NCBI GenBank assembly: GCA_036381035.1
Contig: DASVDQ010000108.1
Span: 1-48,606, forward strand
Direction of reading: 5' to 3'
Length of the DNA stretch: 48,606 nt
Source: Trueperaceae bacterium
Lineage (GTDB): Bacteria; Deinococcota; Deinococci; Deinococcales; Trueperaceae
The translations under genes were made by a program, and so were the position numbers. Shown in pieces: positions 35,331 through 43,015 of the stretch. The notes below the pieces were generated by a model. The model was not told the origin of the DNA, searched no databases, and saw only the letters and a program-made list of their open reading frames with translations. Every line of letters begins with the position of its first letter. Position 1 is the first letter of the stretch.

Positions 35331-35831
35331 TCAGGTGTCGGAGTCCTCGGGCGGCTCCCCTAGACGGTCGGCGACGTCCTCCAGGGCCTCGAGGATCTCC
35401 CGCGCCTCGTCGGACCCGTCCTCCTCGGCCCACTCCTCGACCTCGACGAGCAGCTCGTCGACGCGGCGGGCGATCTCGTCGCGCCGCGCCATCGCCTCGT
35501 AGACGCCGCGCATGTGGGGGCCGAACGTGACGCTGCCGGAGGGGTCCAGGTCGTCGTCGTCAGACAGCCGCTGCATCCCCACGTCCGAGCGGGGCGACGC
35601 CAGGTTGCTCATGTCCTCGTTCGGCGAGTCGGGCAGGTCGTCGGGCGTGAGGCCGACGGGGCCGTCGGTCGCCTCGTCCGCGTCGGGGCCCACGGGGTCG
35701 ACGGCGTCGACGCTCGTCTCCTCGAGCAGGTCCTCCTCGAGCTCCTCGCTGAGGTCGTCGTCGAAGCGCTCCTCGTCGGGCGGGCTCCCGGCCCGAGGGG
35801 CGCGGCGGTCGCGCGCGGCGGTGTCGTTCAT
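35331..35831 (-). CDS. small highly acidic protein of unknown function
   Basis: 166 residues with a very acidic composition, including the clusters DEERFDDDLSEELEEDLLEE and DDDDLDPSG. The C-terminal 60 residues (VYEAMARRDEIARRVDELLVEVEEWAEE onward) look like two amphipathic helices. There is no signal peptide or known family. The start at 35831 is supported by GGAGGGAGG. Its composition suggests a partner-binding or nucleic-acid-mimic role, but nothing in the sequence proves it. Confidence 0.65.
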   Translation of the reverse strand: MNDTAARDRRAPRAGSPPDEERFDDDLSEELEEDLLEETSVDAVDPVGPDADEATDGPVGLTPDDLPDSPNEDMSNLASPRSDVGMQRLSDDDDLDPSGSVTFGPHMRGVYEAMARRDEIARRVDELLVEVEEWAEEDGSDEAREILEALEDVADRLGEPPEDSDT

Positions 35832-35914
35832 GGCGGCCTCCCTCCGTGCCGGCACGCTAGGAGGCGGCGCGTGAGGGTAGGCCACTCGCGCGTGAGAACG
35901 AGGCCGCGCCGCCG

Positions 35915-35920
35915 CATACT
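35915..35920 (+). promoter_or_regulatory. leaderless -10 box of the DUF1801 gene
   Basis: CATACT, then 6 nt (GGGGGC), then GTG at 35927. No SD is present. Confidence 0.5.
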
Positions 35921-35926
35921 GGGGGC

Positions 35927-36373
35927 GTGACAGCGAAGAAGGAGGCCGGGCCCAAGCTCGTGCCCACCGACCAGCCCGTCGAGGAGTTCCTGGCGTCGGT
36001 CGAGAACCCCAGGCGCCGCGCCGACGCCGAGGAGCTGGTGCGCATGCTGCGCGAGGTCACGGGCGAGGAGCCGGTCGTGTGGACGTACGGGATCGTCGGC
36101 TTCGGCGACCACCACTACCGCCACTCCTCCGGGCGCGAGGGCGACGTGGGGAGGATCGGCTTCGCCCCCCGCAAGACGAACCTGGTGCTCTACGGCTTCA
36201 ACTCGGCGCCGGGGTCCGCCGAGCTGCTGCGGAGGCTCGGCAAGCATCGGGTCGGCGCTTCCTGCGTCTACGTGAACAAGCTCGCCGACGTCGACATGGG
36301 GGTGCTGCGCGAGCTGGCGAGGCTCGGCTACGAGCACATGGGGTCGACGACCGACAGCTTCGTGCCGCGCTAG
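35927..36373 (+). CDS. DUF1801 (YdhG-like) protein
   Basis: 148 residues. The central PVVWTYGIVGFGDHHYRHSSGREGD, FAPRKTNLVLYGF and the C-terminal CVYVNKLADVDMGVLREL patterns match small YdhG/DUF1801 proteins, which share a frataxin-like fold and lack an assigned function. GTG start with a leaderless promoter. Single-gene unit facing a convergent methyltransferase 41 bp away. Confidence 0.85.
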   Translation: MTAKKEAGPKLVPTDQPVEEFLASVENPRRRADAEELVRMLREVTGEEPVVWTYGIVGFGDHHYRHSSGREGDVGRIGFAPRKTNLVLYGFNSAPGSAELLRRLGKHRVGASCVYVNKLADVDMGVLRELARLGYEHMGSTTDSFVPR

Positions 36374-36414
36374 TCCGCCGCCGGGCCCGCGCTGCCGAGC
36401 GGCGACCCGGCCCC

Positions 36415-37206
36415 CTAGCGCTTGCGCAGCTTCCAGACCTGCTCCGAGGGGAAGCGTTTGGCCCAGTCGGCCGGGACGCCGAAGCTGTCGCCCGAGGCGT
36501 CACCGGGGGCACGCGGCTCGATCAGCTCCTCGACCTCGAACCCCGTGCGCGCGAACAGGGCGAGCCAGCCGGAGAAGGGCAGGTTGAACTCCACGCCGCC
36601 CGGCTCGTGGGCCACGTCCCTGAAGTCGAGGCGGTGCAGGGAGAAGTAGTCGCGCTCCAGGCGGTAGCTCACGTCGCCGCCGTCCCAGGGCGTGCAGACC
36701 TCTATGAGCGGGTGGTTGCCCATGAACACGAGGCGCCCGCCCGGCCGCAGGATGCGATGGGCCTCGGGCACCCACGCGTAGGGGTCGCACCAGATCGCCG
36801 CCCCGTACTCGCTGATCGCGAGGTCGAAGCTCGCGTCGGCGAACGGGGTCGCCTCGGCGTTGCCGTGGACGAGCGTCACGTCGAGGCCGTGCTCGGCGGC
36901 CAGCCGCCTCGCCGTCTCGAGCTGCCTCTCCGAGTTGTCGATGCCGGTCACGCGCGCGCCGCGGCGCGCCATCCACGCCGAGACGTAGGCGGTGCCGCAC
37001 CCGAGCTCGACGGCGTCCATGCCGGTCATGTCCTCGGGCAGCAGGCGCAGCTCGCTCTCGGGCAGGCCCCAGATGCCCCACACGGGCTCGCGGCGCGCCC
37101 AGTCGCGCGCGCCGCGAGCCGCCCACCAGTCGGCGTTGGCGTCCCAGTAGTCGCGGTTGTGCGCCACGTGCTCGGCCAGGGTGTCCGGCGTGCTCTCGTC
37201 GGCCAT
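36415..37206 (-). CDS. class I SAM-dependent methyltransferase
   Basis: 263 residues. Motif I is AVELGCGTAYVSAW, motif II ends in GIDNSERQLE, NAEATPFADASFDLAISEYGA covers the nucleotide-binding region and HRILRPGGRLVFMGN is the post-II strand. The N-terminal NRDYWDANADWWAARG stretch is typical of small-molecule methyltransferases of the Methyltransf_11 group. ATG at 37206 preceded by TAGCAT and 6 nt, a leaderless arrangement. Substrate unknown. Alone between two unrelated units. Confidence 0.9.
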   Translation of the reverse strand: MADESTPDTLAEHVAHNRDYWDANADWWAARGARDWARREPVWGIWGLPESELRLLPEDMTGMDAVELGCGTAYVSAWMARRGARVTGIDNSERQLETARRLAAEHGLDVTLVHGNAEATPFADASFDLAISEYGAAIWCDPYAWVPEAHRILRPGGRLVFMGNHPLIEVCTPWDGGDVSYRLERDYFSLHRLDFRDVAHEPGGVEFNLPFSGWLALFARTGFEVEELIEPRAPGDASGDSFGVPADWAKRFPSEQVWKLRKR

Positions 37207-37212
37207 GCCTCG

Positions 37213-37218
37213 ATGCTA
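37213..37218 (-). promoter_or_regulatory. leaderless -10 box of the methyltransferase at 36415-37206
   Basis: Minus-strand TAGCAT (37218-37213), 6 nt (CGAGGC), then ATG. Confidence 0.55.
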
Positions 37219-37276
37219 CGGGAGGGCCGGGCGAGCGGCGGCCACGCCCGCCGACTGGCCGCGCGACCCCGGGCGG

Positions 37277-37732
37277 TCAGGCCGTCTCGGCGGCGGTGCC
37301 CTTCCAGTCGGCGGGCATCTGCAGAGGCTTGCGCTCGACGACGCGGATGTTGTTGCCGAAGGGGTCGCGGATCGCGAAGTCGATGCCGTAAGGGCGCTCC
37401 TCGGGCTCCTCGCGGATCGTCACGCCCTGGGCCTTCAGCTCCTCGCAGAAGCCGCGCGCGTCGTCGGTCAGGAAGCCCACGGCGAAGCCCGACGCCCCCT
37501 TGGCCACCAGCTCGCGGATCTGCTCGGCCGACTCGGGGTCCACGCTCGGCGGGGCCACGAGCTCGAGCAGGATGTCGCGGCCGGGCTGGTCCTTGGGCCT
37601 CACGGTGAGCCAGCGCATCGGACCGAAGTCGATGTCGGCCGAGACCTCGAGTCCGAGCTTCCCCACGTAGAAGTCGAGCGCCTCGTCCTGGTCGAACACC
37701 CAGACGTGGGACAGGTTGATGCCGGTGATCAT
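37277..37732 (-). CDS. VOC-family (glyoxalase/bleomycin-resistance fold) protein
   Basis: 151 residues. The pair of beta-alpha-beta-beta-beta modules is visible: HVWVFDQDEALDFYVGKLG and, second, GVTIREEPEERPYGIDFAIRDPFGNNIRVVE. The metal-site candidates are H9, E in LLELV, and E in IRVVE. It resembles glyoxalase-like proteins rather than true glyoxalase I. The ATG at 37732 overlaps the stop of an AraC-type regulator gene (ATGA) and has GGAGG upstream. Last gene of a coupled three-gene operon with a DNA glycosylase-like protein. Confidence 0.88.
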   Translation of the reverse strand: MITGINLSHVWVFDQDEALDFYVGKLGLEVSADIDFGPMRWLTVRPKDQPGRDILLELVAPPSVDPESAEQIRELVAKGASGFAVGFLTDDARGFCEELKAQGVTIREEPEERPYGIDFAIRDPFGNNIRVVERKPLQMPADWKGTAAETA

Positions 37733-38223
37733 CTCTTCGCCTCCGTGGCCTCGGGGCTCGCGCTGCCGTCCCCTGCGGCCGTGGGGGCAGCGTAGGCGTT
37801 CTCGCTCCGCGGCGCTTCTCCGAAACTGCTGGGCCGCGTCCACGTGCTGATGAAGCACGTCGGCACCGGCGCCGGGCCCTTGCCGAGGCGGTAGGCGGCG
37901 GGGGAGACGCCGACGACCTCCTTGAACGTGCGGCTGAACGTGCCCAGGCTGTTGAAGCCGACGTCGAAGCAGGCGTCGGTCACGCTGCGACCCTGCTCGC
38001 GCAGCAGGTACATCGCCCTCTCGACGCGGCGGCGCTGGAGGTAGCGGTGCGGCGTCTCGCCGAAGACCTCCTTGAACGTCCTGATGAAGTGCGCCTGCGA
38101 CATGCCCACCAGGGCCGCGAGGCGTCTCACGTCGAGCTCCTGGCGGTAGAGCCTGTCCATCTCGTCGCGTGCCCTCAGCATGCGGCGGTTGCGCTCCGCC
38201 GCGGGGCTCGAGGACGGGCTCAC
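37729..38223 (-). CDS. AraC-type DNA-binding domain protein
   Basis: 164 residues containing little more than an AraC/XylS helix-turn-helix pair: LAALVGMSQAHFIRTFKEVFGETPHRYLQRRRVERAM and ACFDVGFNSLGTFSRTFKEVVGVSPAAYR. The ligand-binding domain of typical AraC proteins is absent, and a 45-residue tail follows. The GTG start overlaps the stop of the glycosylase-like gene (GTGA); a later ATG at 38182 is possible. A regulator placed between a DNA-repair-like and a glyoxalase-fold gene suggests control of an alkylation or electrophile response. Confidence 0.85.
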   Translation of the reverse strand: MSPSSSPAAERNRRMLRARDEMDRLYRQELDVRRLAALVGMSQAHFIRTFKEVFGETPHRYLQRRRVERAMYLLREQGRSVTDACFDVGFNSLGTFSRTFKEVVGVSPAAYRLGKGPAPVPTCFISTWTRPSSFGEAPRSENAYAAPTAAGDGSASPEATEAKR

Positions 38224-39464
38224 GCCTCCGCTCCGGCCGCGACCTCGCGCGCCAAGGCGGCCGCCAAGGTCCCCTTGGGCTCGACGACCACGGAAGAGAG
38301 ACCCAGCCACTCGGCCATGAGACGCAGCTCGCGGGCCAGCGCGGCGGCGACCTCCGTGTCGCGGCGCCGACGCGCGCCCGGCGCGGGCGCCTCCTCGCTC
38401 CAGGCCGCCAGGACCCGGAGCTCGCGCGCCCTGCGCTCGGCCTTCAGGTCCACGCGCGCGACCATCTGGTCGCCGAGGAGGAACGGCAGCGTGTAGTAGC
38501 CGTAGACGCGCTTGTGGGCGGGCGTGTAGATCTCGATGCGGTAGTCCATCCCGAACTGCCGCAGCAGGCGGTCGCGGTACCAGCAGGCGGGGTCGAACGG
38601 CGAGAGCAGGGCGGCGCCCGTCGCCCTCCCCGGGTCCTCGGCGCCCGCGTAGAGCAGCGCCTTCTCCCTCCAGCCCTCGACCCGCACCCACCGGGCCAGC
38701 CCGCGCTCCACGGCCGACTCGGCCAGCGGCTTCGCCTGCGTCACCTTGATCCTGAAGTGGTCGCCGATGTCGGCCACGGTGCCGATCCAGTTCGCGGACA
38801 GGGCGATGTCGAAGAGCCGCTGCTGCGCCTCGCGCGTCGGCCGCGCCGGGAGGCAGGCGTGCTCGCCCCAGGCCCTGGCCGGCGAGTCGTAGAGGCGCTG
38901 GAAGTTGGGTCGCCCGGCCACCGCGGCGCGCCCCGTGAAGAACAGGTACTCGAGCGCCTCCTTGGTGAGGCTCCAGTCCCACCAGCCCTGCCGCCGGGGC
39001 CCGCCCCGCTCCTCCTCGAGGTGCTCCAGGTCCTTGGCCGTCACGGGGCCCAGCTCGTGCACCGCGCGCTCCACCTCGTCGAAGAGCTCCGGCCTGTAGC
39101 GTTCGGGACGCCTGCGGAAGTACTTCGCCCACCTCTCCGCCAGGTCCGCCATGCGGAACCGCAGGGAGGGCAGCAGCTCGCGCGGCATCACCGACGCCTC
39201 GTGCCCCCAGTGCTCGAACGTCTCGCCCGAGGACCACAGGTAGGCGTCGAGAGCCTGCCGGTCGTAAGGGCCGAAGCGCGAGTAGAGGGGCAGGTAGTGC
39301 GCCCGGGCCAGGACGTTCACGCTGTCGAGCTGCAGCACGCCCTGGCGCAGCAGGTACTCGCGGAAGCGTCGCTGGCCGACCGCGCCGCCGGGTCGGCGAC
39401 GCGCCAGGCCCTGCGCGTGCAGGAAGACGCGCCGGGCCTCCGCGGCGGTCAGCTTCTCCGTCAC
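38220..39464 (-). CDS. winged-helix DNA glycosylase of the YcaQ/AlkZ family
   Basis: 414 residues of the HTH_42 family, whose characterised members unhook DNA interstrand crosslinks or excise bulky alkyl adducts. The catalytic QxD motif is Q45-L46-D47 in LQLDSVNVLARAHYLPLYSR. Supporting motifs are EHWGHEASVMP, then FDPACWYRDR and YGYYTLPFLLGDQMVARVDLKAERR. The QxD form is that of the YcaQ branch rather than the QxQ of AlkZ. GTG start with TAGCCT exactly 6 nt upstream. First gene of a tightly overlapping operon with an AraC regulator and a VOC protein. Confidence 0.88.
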   Translation of the reverse strand: MTEKLTAAEARRVFLHAQGLARRRPGGAVGQRRFREYLLRQGVLQLDSVNVLARAHYLPLYSRFGPYDRQALDAYLWSSGETFEHWGHEASVMPRELLPSLRFRMADLAERWAKYFRRRPERYRPELFDEVERAVHELGPVTAKDLEHLEEERGGPRRQGWWDWSLTKEALEYLFFTGRAAVAGRPNFQRLYDSPARAWGEHACLPARPTREAQQRLFDIALSANWIGTVADIGDHFRIKVTQAKPLAESAVERGLARWVRVEGWREKALLYAGAEDPGRATGAALLSPFDPACWYRDRLLRQFGMDYRIEIYTPAHKRVYGYYTLPFLLGDQMVARVDLKAERRARELRVLAAWSEEAPAPGARRRRDTEVAAALARELRLMAEWLGLSSVVVEPKGTLAAALAREVAAGAEA

Positions 39465-39470
39465 CCGGCA

Positions 39471-39476
39471 AGGCTA
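39471..39476 (-). promoter_or_regulatory. leaderless -10 box of the glycosylase operon
   Basis: Minus-strand TAGCCT (39476-39471), 6 nt (TGCCGG), then GTG at 39464. Confidence 0.5.
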
Positions 39477-39648
39477 CCAGTCCGGTGTCGCGGGCCGAAA
39501 ACGCACCGGGTGGCGGGCCAGGGGGAGGCCCCGCCGCGGACCCCGAGCTGTCACGCCGAACAGGCGACGCGCCCCCTCATCGGGTCCCGGCGGCGCTCCA
39601 CCCTCCTCATGACGGCAGCCCCTAGCTTCGCGCCCACGGAGGTGGGAC

Positions 39649-40218
39649 ATGGCGCAGGACCTGCGAGGCAAGAGGGTCGCCTTCCTCGTCGCGGAGAAGG
39701 GCACGGAGGACGTGGAGCTCGTCGAGCCCCTGCGCGCCGTGCTGGAGGCTGGGGCCGAGACCGTGCTCGTCGGGCCGAGCGAGGGCAAGGCCACGACGCG
39801 CAACCACGACCTCGAGCCGGGCAGCGACTACGAGGTCGACGTAGCCTACGAGGACGCGAGGGAGAGCGACTACGACGCCGTGGTCATCCCCGGCGGGACC
39901 GTCGGCGCCGACAGGCTGCGCATGAACGACGCGGCGGTGCGCTTCGTCCGCTCGTTCTTCGATGCCGGGAAGCCCGTCGCTGCCATCTGTCACGGGCCCT
40001 GGCTGCTCGTCGAGGCCGGGGTCGTGGAGGGCAGGCAGCTCACCTCCTACCCGAGCCTGCGCACCGACATCGTCAACGCCGGGGGCGAGTGGCTCGACCA
40101 GGAGGTCGTCGTCGACCAGGGGCTCGTCACGAGCCGCCGACCGGCCGACCTGCCCGCGTTCACCCTCAAGCTGGTCGAGGAGATCGCCGAGGGGGTGCAC
40201 GCCGGGCAGACGGCGTAA
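39649..40218 (+). CDS. DJ-1/PfpI-family protein
   Basis: 189 residues. The nucleophile elbow AAICHGPW places Cys114 and His115 where PfpI/YhbO proteins have them. The N-terminal VAFLVAEKGTEDVEL carries the conserved glutamate that partners the cysteine, and VVIPGGTVGADRLR is the usual loop. Members act as stress proteases, glyoxalase III or deglycase-like enzymes; the specific activity cannot be chosen. SD GGAGGTG and a -10 TAGCTT (39623-39628). It is the last normal-composition gene before the lower-GC insertion. Confidence 0.9.
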   Translation: MAQDLRGKRVAFLVAEKGTEDVELVEPLRAVLEAGAETVLVGPSEGKATTRNHDLEPGSDYEVDVAYEDARESDYDAVVIPGGTVGADRLRMNDAAVRFVRSFFDAGKPVAAICHGPWLLVEAGVVEGRQLTSYPSLRTDIVNAGGEWLDQEVVVDQGLVTSRRPADLPAFTLKLVEEIAEGVHAGQTA

Positions 40219-40400
40219 GTCGCAAGTGGGTCTGTCTCTGGCTCCGGTGTGGACCGGCCGGGAGTTGCTGGTCCATGCCTTCTCCCAGCCATAGGATCTT
40301 ATTGCGTCGAATTTGTTAGAGCGAGTTATGATGCCCTCAACAAGCGAGCAATAAGCCGCCCCTTGCTGACCGGTGCCCTAGTTCACCGACGGTTCATCTG

Positions 40401-40436
40401 ATGAAAATTCGTCTTCTGCTTCGTCGACTCAAATGA
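40401..40436 (+). CDS. 11-codon ORF overlapping the Fic/Doc start
   Basis: ATG at 40401 encodes MKIRLLLRRLK and its TGA overlaps the ATG of the Fic/Doc gene (ATGA). No good ribosome binding site precedes either start. It could be a leader for coupled translation. It may equally be chance; expression is unproven. Confidence 0.25.
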   Translation: MKIRLLLRRLK

Positions 40437-41686
40437 ACAAGAAGAAACGTCGAGTTGATTTATTGGCGCGCCAAGCTGGCCGCGAATTGGACGACGCGCT
40501 CTTACTCTTGTGGGACGCTGGCTTGGATCACGTTTTGAGTCCGGGCTACGTACTAAAGGGCTCAGAACTTGAACGCGCAAGGAGGGCACTGGGCCTTACT
40601 GCCCGGCGTGATCTCGCCTCGCTAAGGTATTGGAGCGCCCGCTTGGGCGTAGGAATCGATGACCTCCAAGACCTCCTTGCCGCAGAGGGTCTTGGTAGAC
40701 CTCCAAAGGACGGCAGGCTAAGAAAGCAGCAAATCAACTGGCTGTCCAGCTACCCTTCGCGCGAGCGAGCTGCAGGTTCCACCCATATAGATGCTTTTTC
40801 CGAAGCTGACCGGTCCTCAACCTCACGCGGCGAAGTATCAACAAAGGAGACTGACGAGGCTTTTGTCTGGACCACCATCGGTCGTGAGACCTCACTGCGA
40901 TACCTAGACGTCAACGAGGTTGAAGCAATCCATGAGGAGCTAGTTCGTGACTTCGCTTCGGATTCTGACCCGATTCAGCCAGCCGGGGTTCGAGATCGGG
41001 GCCTGCTGGAAGGGGCGGTCCATCGTCCCCACACTGCGTTGGGCGAAAAGCTGAAATACCCCACAGTTGAAATGGCCGGCGCGGCACTGCTTTGTAGTCT
41101 AGTACATGACCATCCTTTTCACAATGGAAACAAGCGAACAGCTTTAGTATCGCTTCTAGTCTTTCTTGATGAGAATGGCCTCTTGTTGGAGTGCGAAGAT
41201 GACGCCATTTTCCAGTTAGTGCTGCGCCTTGCTCGCCACGGTGTTGTGGACAAAAAGGAGAATAGCCTTGCCGACCGCGAGGTTCTCTATGTTGCGAAAT
41301 GGTTGAAGGACCGTACTCGCTGGATTGAGAGGGGTGACCGCCCAATCCCGTGGAGAAGGCTGCGCCAAATAATCACATCGTTTGGCTGCCAGTTTGAGTC
41401 AACCGGTAATGGTCCAGGGCGATATCGTATAGAACGAACCATTAGGCTGCAGAGTCGTTTTCTAGGACGGAATATCCCGCGTACCCGCAAGCTGACGTCG
41501 GTGATTCAGGTCGTTGATGACGGGCGCGATTTGCCCGCAAAAACGATTAAGAAGGTGCGAAGTGAGCTGGAGCTCGATGAAGAGCACGGAGTCGATAGCC
41601 AGTTGTTCTATGTAAGGGGCGGGCTCACGGTGAGCGCCTTTATCGCCCGATATAGGAAGCTGCTGAAGAGGCTTGCGCGGCTGTAG
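40433..41686 (+). CDS. multi-domain Fic/Doc protein with IF2N-like and HicA-like flanks
   Basis: 417 residues. Residues 5-90 are helical and resemble the N-terminal helical modules of translation factor IF-2 (VDLLARQAGRELDDALLLL then LVGIDDLQDLLAAEGL-like). Residues about 157-270 are a Fic/Doc domain, with GAALLCSLVHDHPF and motif H227-PFHNGN-K234-R235, where the usual Asp/Glu is Asn231. Residues about 303-395 look like a HicA-type RNA-binding fold (WRRLRQIITSFGCQF, GRYRIER, DGRDLPAKTIKKVRSELEL). No antitoxin gene is adjacent. It is most likely a toxin or defence-type protein modifying a translation component; this is inference. The ATG overlaps a short upstream ORF. Confidence 0.75.
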   Translation: MNKKKRRVDLLARQAGRELDDALLLLWDAGLDHVLSPGYVLKGSELERARRALGLTARRDLASLRYWSARLGVGIDDLQDLLAAEGLGRPPKDGRLRKQQINWLSSYPSRERAAGSTHIDAFSEADRSSTSRGEVSTKETDEAFVWTTIGRETSLRYLDVNEVEAIHEELVRDFASDSDPIQPAGVRDRGLLEGAVHRPHTALGEKLKYPTVEMAGAALLCSLVHDHPFHNGNKRTALVSLLVFLDENGLLLECEDDAIFQLVLRLARHGVVDKKENSLADREVLYVAKWLKDRTRWIERGDRPIPWRRLRQIITSFGCQFESTGNGPGRYRIERTIRLQSRFLGRNIPRTRKLTSVIQVVDDGRDLPAKTIKKVRSELELDEEHGVDSQLFYVRGGLTVSAFIARYRKLLKRLARL

Positions 41687-41862
41687 CTCACGGTTGTTCA
41701 GGTCCCAGAACGCTTGATGTTGCGGCCAGGGCGAAACTACCGCATCTATCAGTTCGGCTTTGAACCCGCTTTGCTCCTCTTTCTAGGATGCGCCTCTTCC
41801 GGCGTTTCACGGCTCGCACAGATGGGATTCGGAGGCACTTGTAACGCCCAATATTGTCGTCC

Positions 41863-42981
41863 TCAGGCGACGAGGAACGCGGCGGCCACCGCCAGCAGCG
41901 TCCGCAGCGTCAGGCGCGCCTCGGTGCTGAGGAGGTAGACGGGCTCCCACGCGTCCGGGTCGAACTTGGCCTTGAAGGCGTGGAGCCCGGCGAAGTCGTA
42001 GAGCCGCCGGCCGCGGCGCACGGCGACGCCCTCCAGCCGGCTCAGCCAGCGCGGCGCGGCGTCCGGCGCGGGCCGGTCGCCGGTGAGCACCGGGGCCGCC
42101 CCCTCCGGAGCGCGCCCGTCCGCCGCCACGGTCGCCAGCGGCGCCAGGCCGAGCGTGAGCCTGTCGGCGTCGGCGGCCAGGGCCCGCAGGGCGGCGTCGA
42201 TGAGCAGCTCGGTGGTGCCGTTGGGCGCGGCCGGGTGCCTGACGACCTTCTCCACGAGCCAACCGCGGCGCCTCGGCACCGGGCAGGCGGAGAGGTAGGC
42301 GGCGACCCGGCCCGGCGTCCCGTCGGCGCGCGTCCCGCCCCAGCGCGCCACGAACAGCCGGCGGTCCCGCAGCACGCGCGGGTCGGCGCGCGAGGCGTCG
42401 GAGTGCGCCAGGAACCTCAGCCGCGGCAGGCGCTTGTGGCGCAGCCACGCCGCGTGGCAGGCCCTCAGCTCGGGCCCGAGCTCGGCGGCGGCGGGCTCCT
42501 CGGCCACCGTGACGCCCTTGTTGACCGCCCTGTTGCGCTGCGCCCGCAGCGATGCCTTGGCGTCGAAGCGCCGCCCCCACGAGCGCGCCTCCCAGGTGGG
42601 CTGGAGGCCGATGAGGTGCTCGGCGTGCCCCCGCGCGCCCAGCGCGGCCACGAACCTCTCCTCGGCCGCGAAGTAGCAGACCGCCTCGCCGGCGCGGCGG
42701 GCGTCTGCCTCGAACTCGTCCGCGACGGCGTCGAGCCGCCCGTCCGGCGCGACGGGCGCCCCGGCGACGACGCGCACCCCGGCCGCGCTGACGTAGCCCA
42801 CCACGGCGTCGCCGGAGCGGCTGAACCAGCGGCGCATGCCGGGGTCGAGGACCTGGTGCGAGGTGGAGTTCCAGCCGTGGGCGAGCACGAGGGCGCGGGC
42901 GCGCGCCAGCTCGGTCGCGAACGCTGTGTCGCTGAGGGGCTTGCCGGGGCGGAGTCGTGCTAGGAGGTCGGCGGCGAGCAC
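41863..42981 (-). CDS. DUF2156 (MprF C-terminal-like) acyltransferase-fold protein
   Basis: 372 residues. The family signatures are RAQRNRAVNKGVTV in the middle and LYDFAGLHAFKAKFDPDAWEPVYLL near the C-terminus, as in the catalytic domain of MprF lysyl-phosphatidylglycerol synthase and relatives. There is no long N-terminal flippase domain, so it is a soluble or loosely membrane-bound version; a hydrophobic C-terminal tail (TLLAVAAAFLVA) may anchor it. Transfer of an aminoacyl group to lipid is a family inference. GTG start with TAGGCT 6 nt upstream. Divergent from the FMN enzyme gene by only 34 bp. Confidence 0.85.
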   Translation of the reverse strand: MLAADLLARLRPGKPLSDTAFATELARARALVLAHGWNSTSHQVLDPGMRRWFSRSGDAVVGYVSAAGVRVVAGAPVAPDGRLDAVADEFEADARRAGEAVCYFAAEERFVAALGARGHAEHLIGLQPTWEARSWGRRFDAKASLRAQRNRAVNKGVTVAEEPAAAELGPELRACHAAWLRHKRLPRLRFLAHSDASRADPRVLRDRRLFVARWGGTRADGTPGRVAAYLSACPVPRRRGWLVEKVVRHPAAPNGTTELLIDAALRALAADADRLTLGLAPLATVAADGRAPEGAAPVLTGDRPAPDAAPRWLSRLEGVAVRRGRRLYDFAGLHAFKAKFDPDAWEPVYLLSTEARLTLRTLLAVAAAFLVA

Positions 42982-42987
42982 CGGCGA

Positions 42988-43011
42988 AGCCTAACGCGCC
43001 GCAGCTATACT
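42988..43011. promoter_or_regulatory. back-to-back divergent -10 boxes
   Basis: TAGGCT on the minus strand (42993-42988, 6 nt from GTG 42981) and TATACT on the plus strand (43006-43011, 4 nt from GTG 43016 or 7 nt from TTG 43019). The -35 region of each falls on or beside the -10 of the other, so simultaneous use is unlikely. Confidence 0.5.
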
Positions 43012-43015
43012 CGCC

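Larger units (their letters stand above)
40219..41862. other. low-GC patch with a single gene, probable horizontal acquisition
   Basis: Base and codon use change abruptly after about 40280: many A/T-ending codons, TTA/TTG leucines and AAA lysines, compared with almost exclusive G/C third bases on both sides. The region holds one multi-domain Fic/Doc gene. No transposase, integrase, tRNA gene or clear flanking direct repeat was found. The downstream 176 bp (41687-41862) holds nothing recognisable. Confidence 0.8.

Noticed and set aside
37729-39471. A 580-residue AraC fusion protein
   Set aside because: The upstream two-thirds of the frame is antiphase to the YcaQ-like gene and lacks domains. 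The GTGA overlap at 38220-38223 gives a natural start.
40219-41862. Insertion sequence or prophage remnant
   Set aside because: No transposase, integrase, terminal inverted repeat or target-site duplication was recognised; only base composition marks the insertion.
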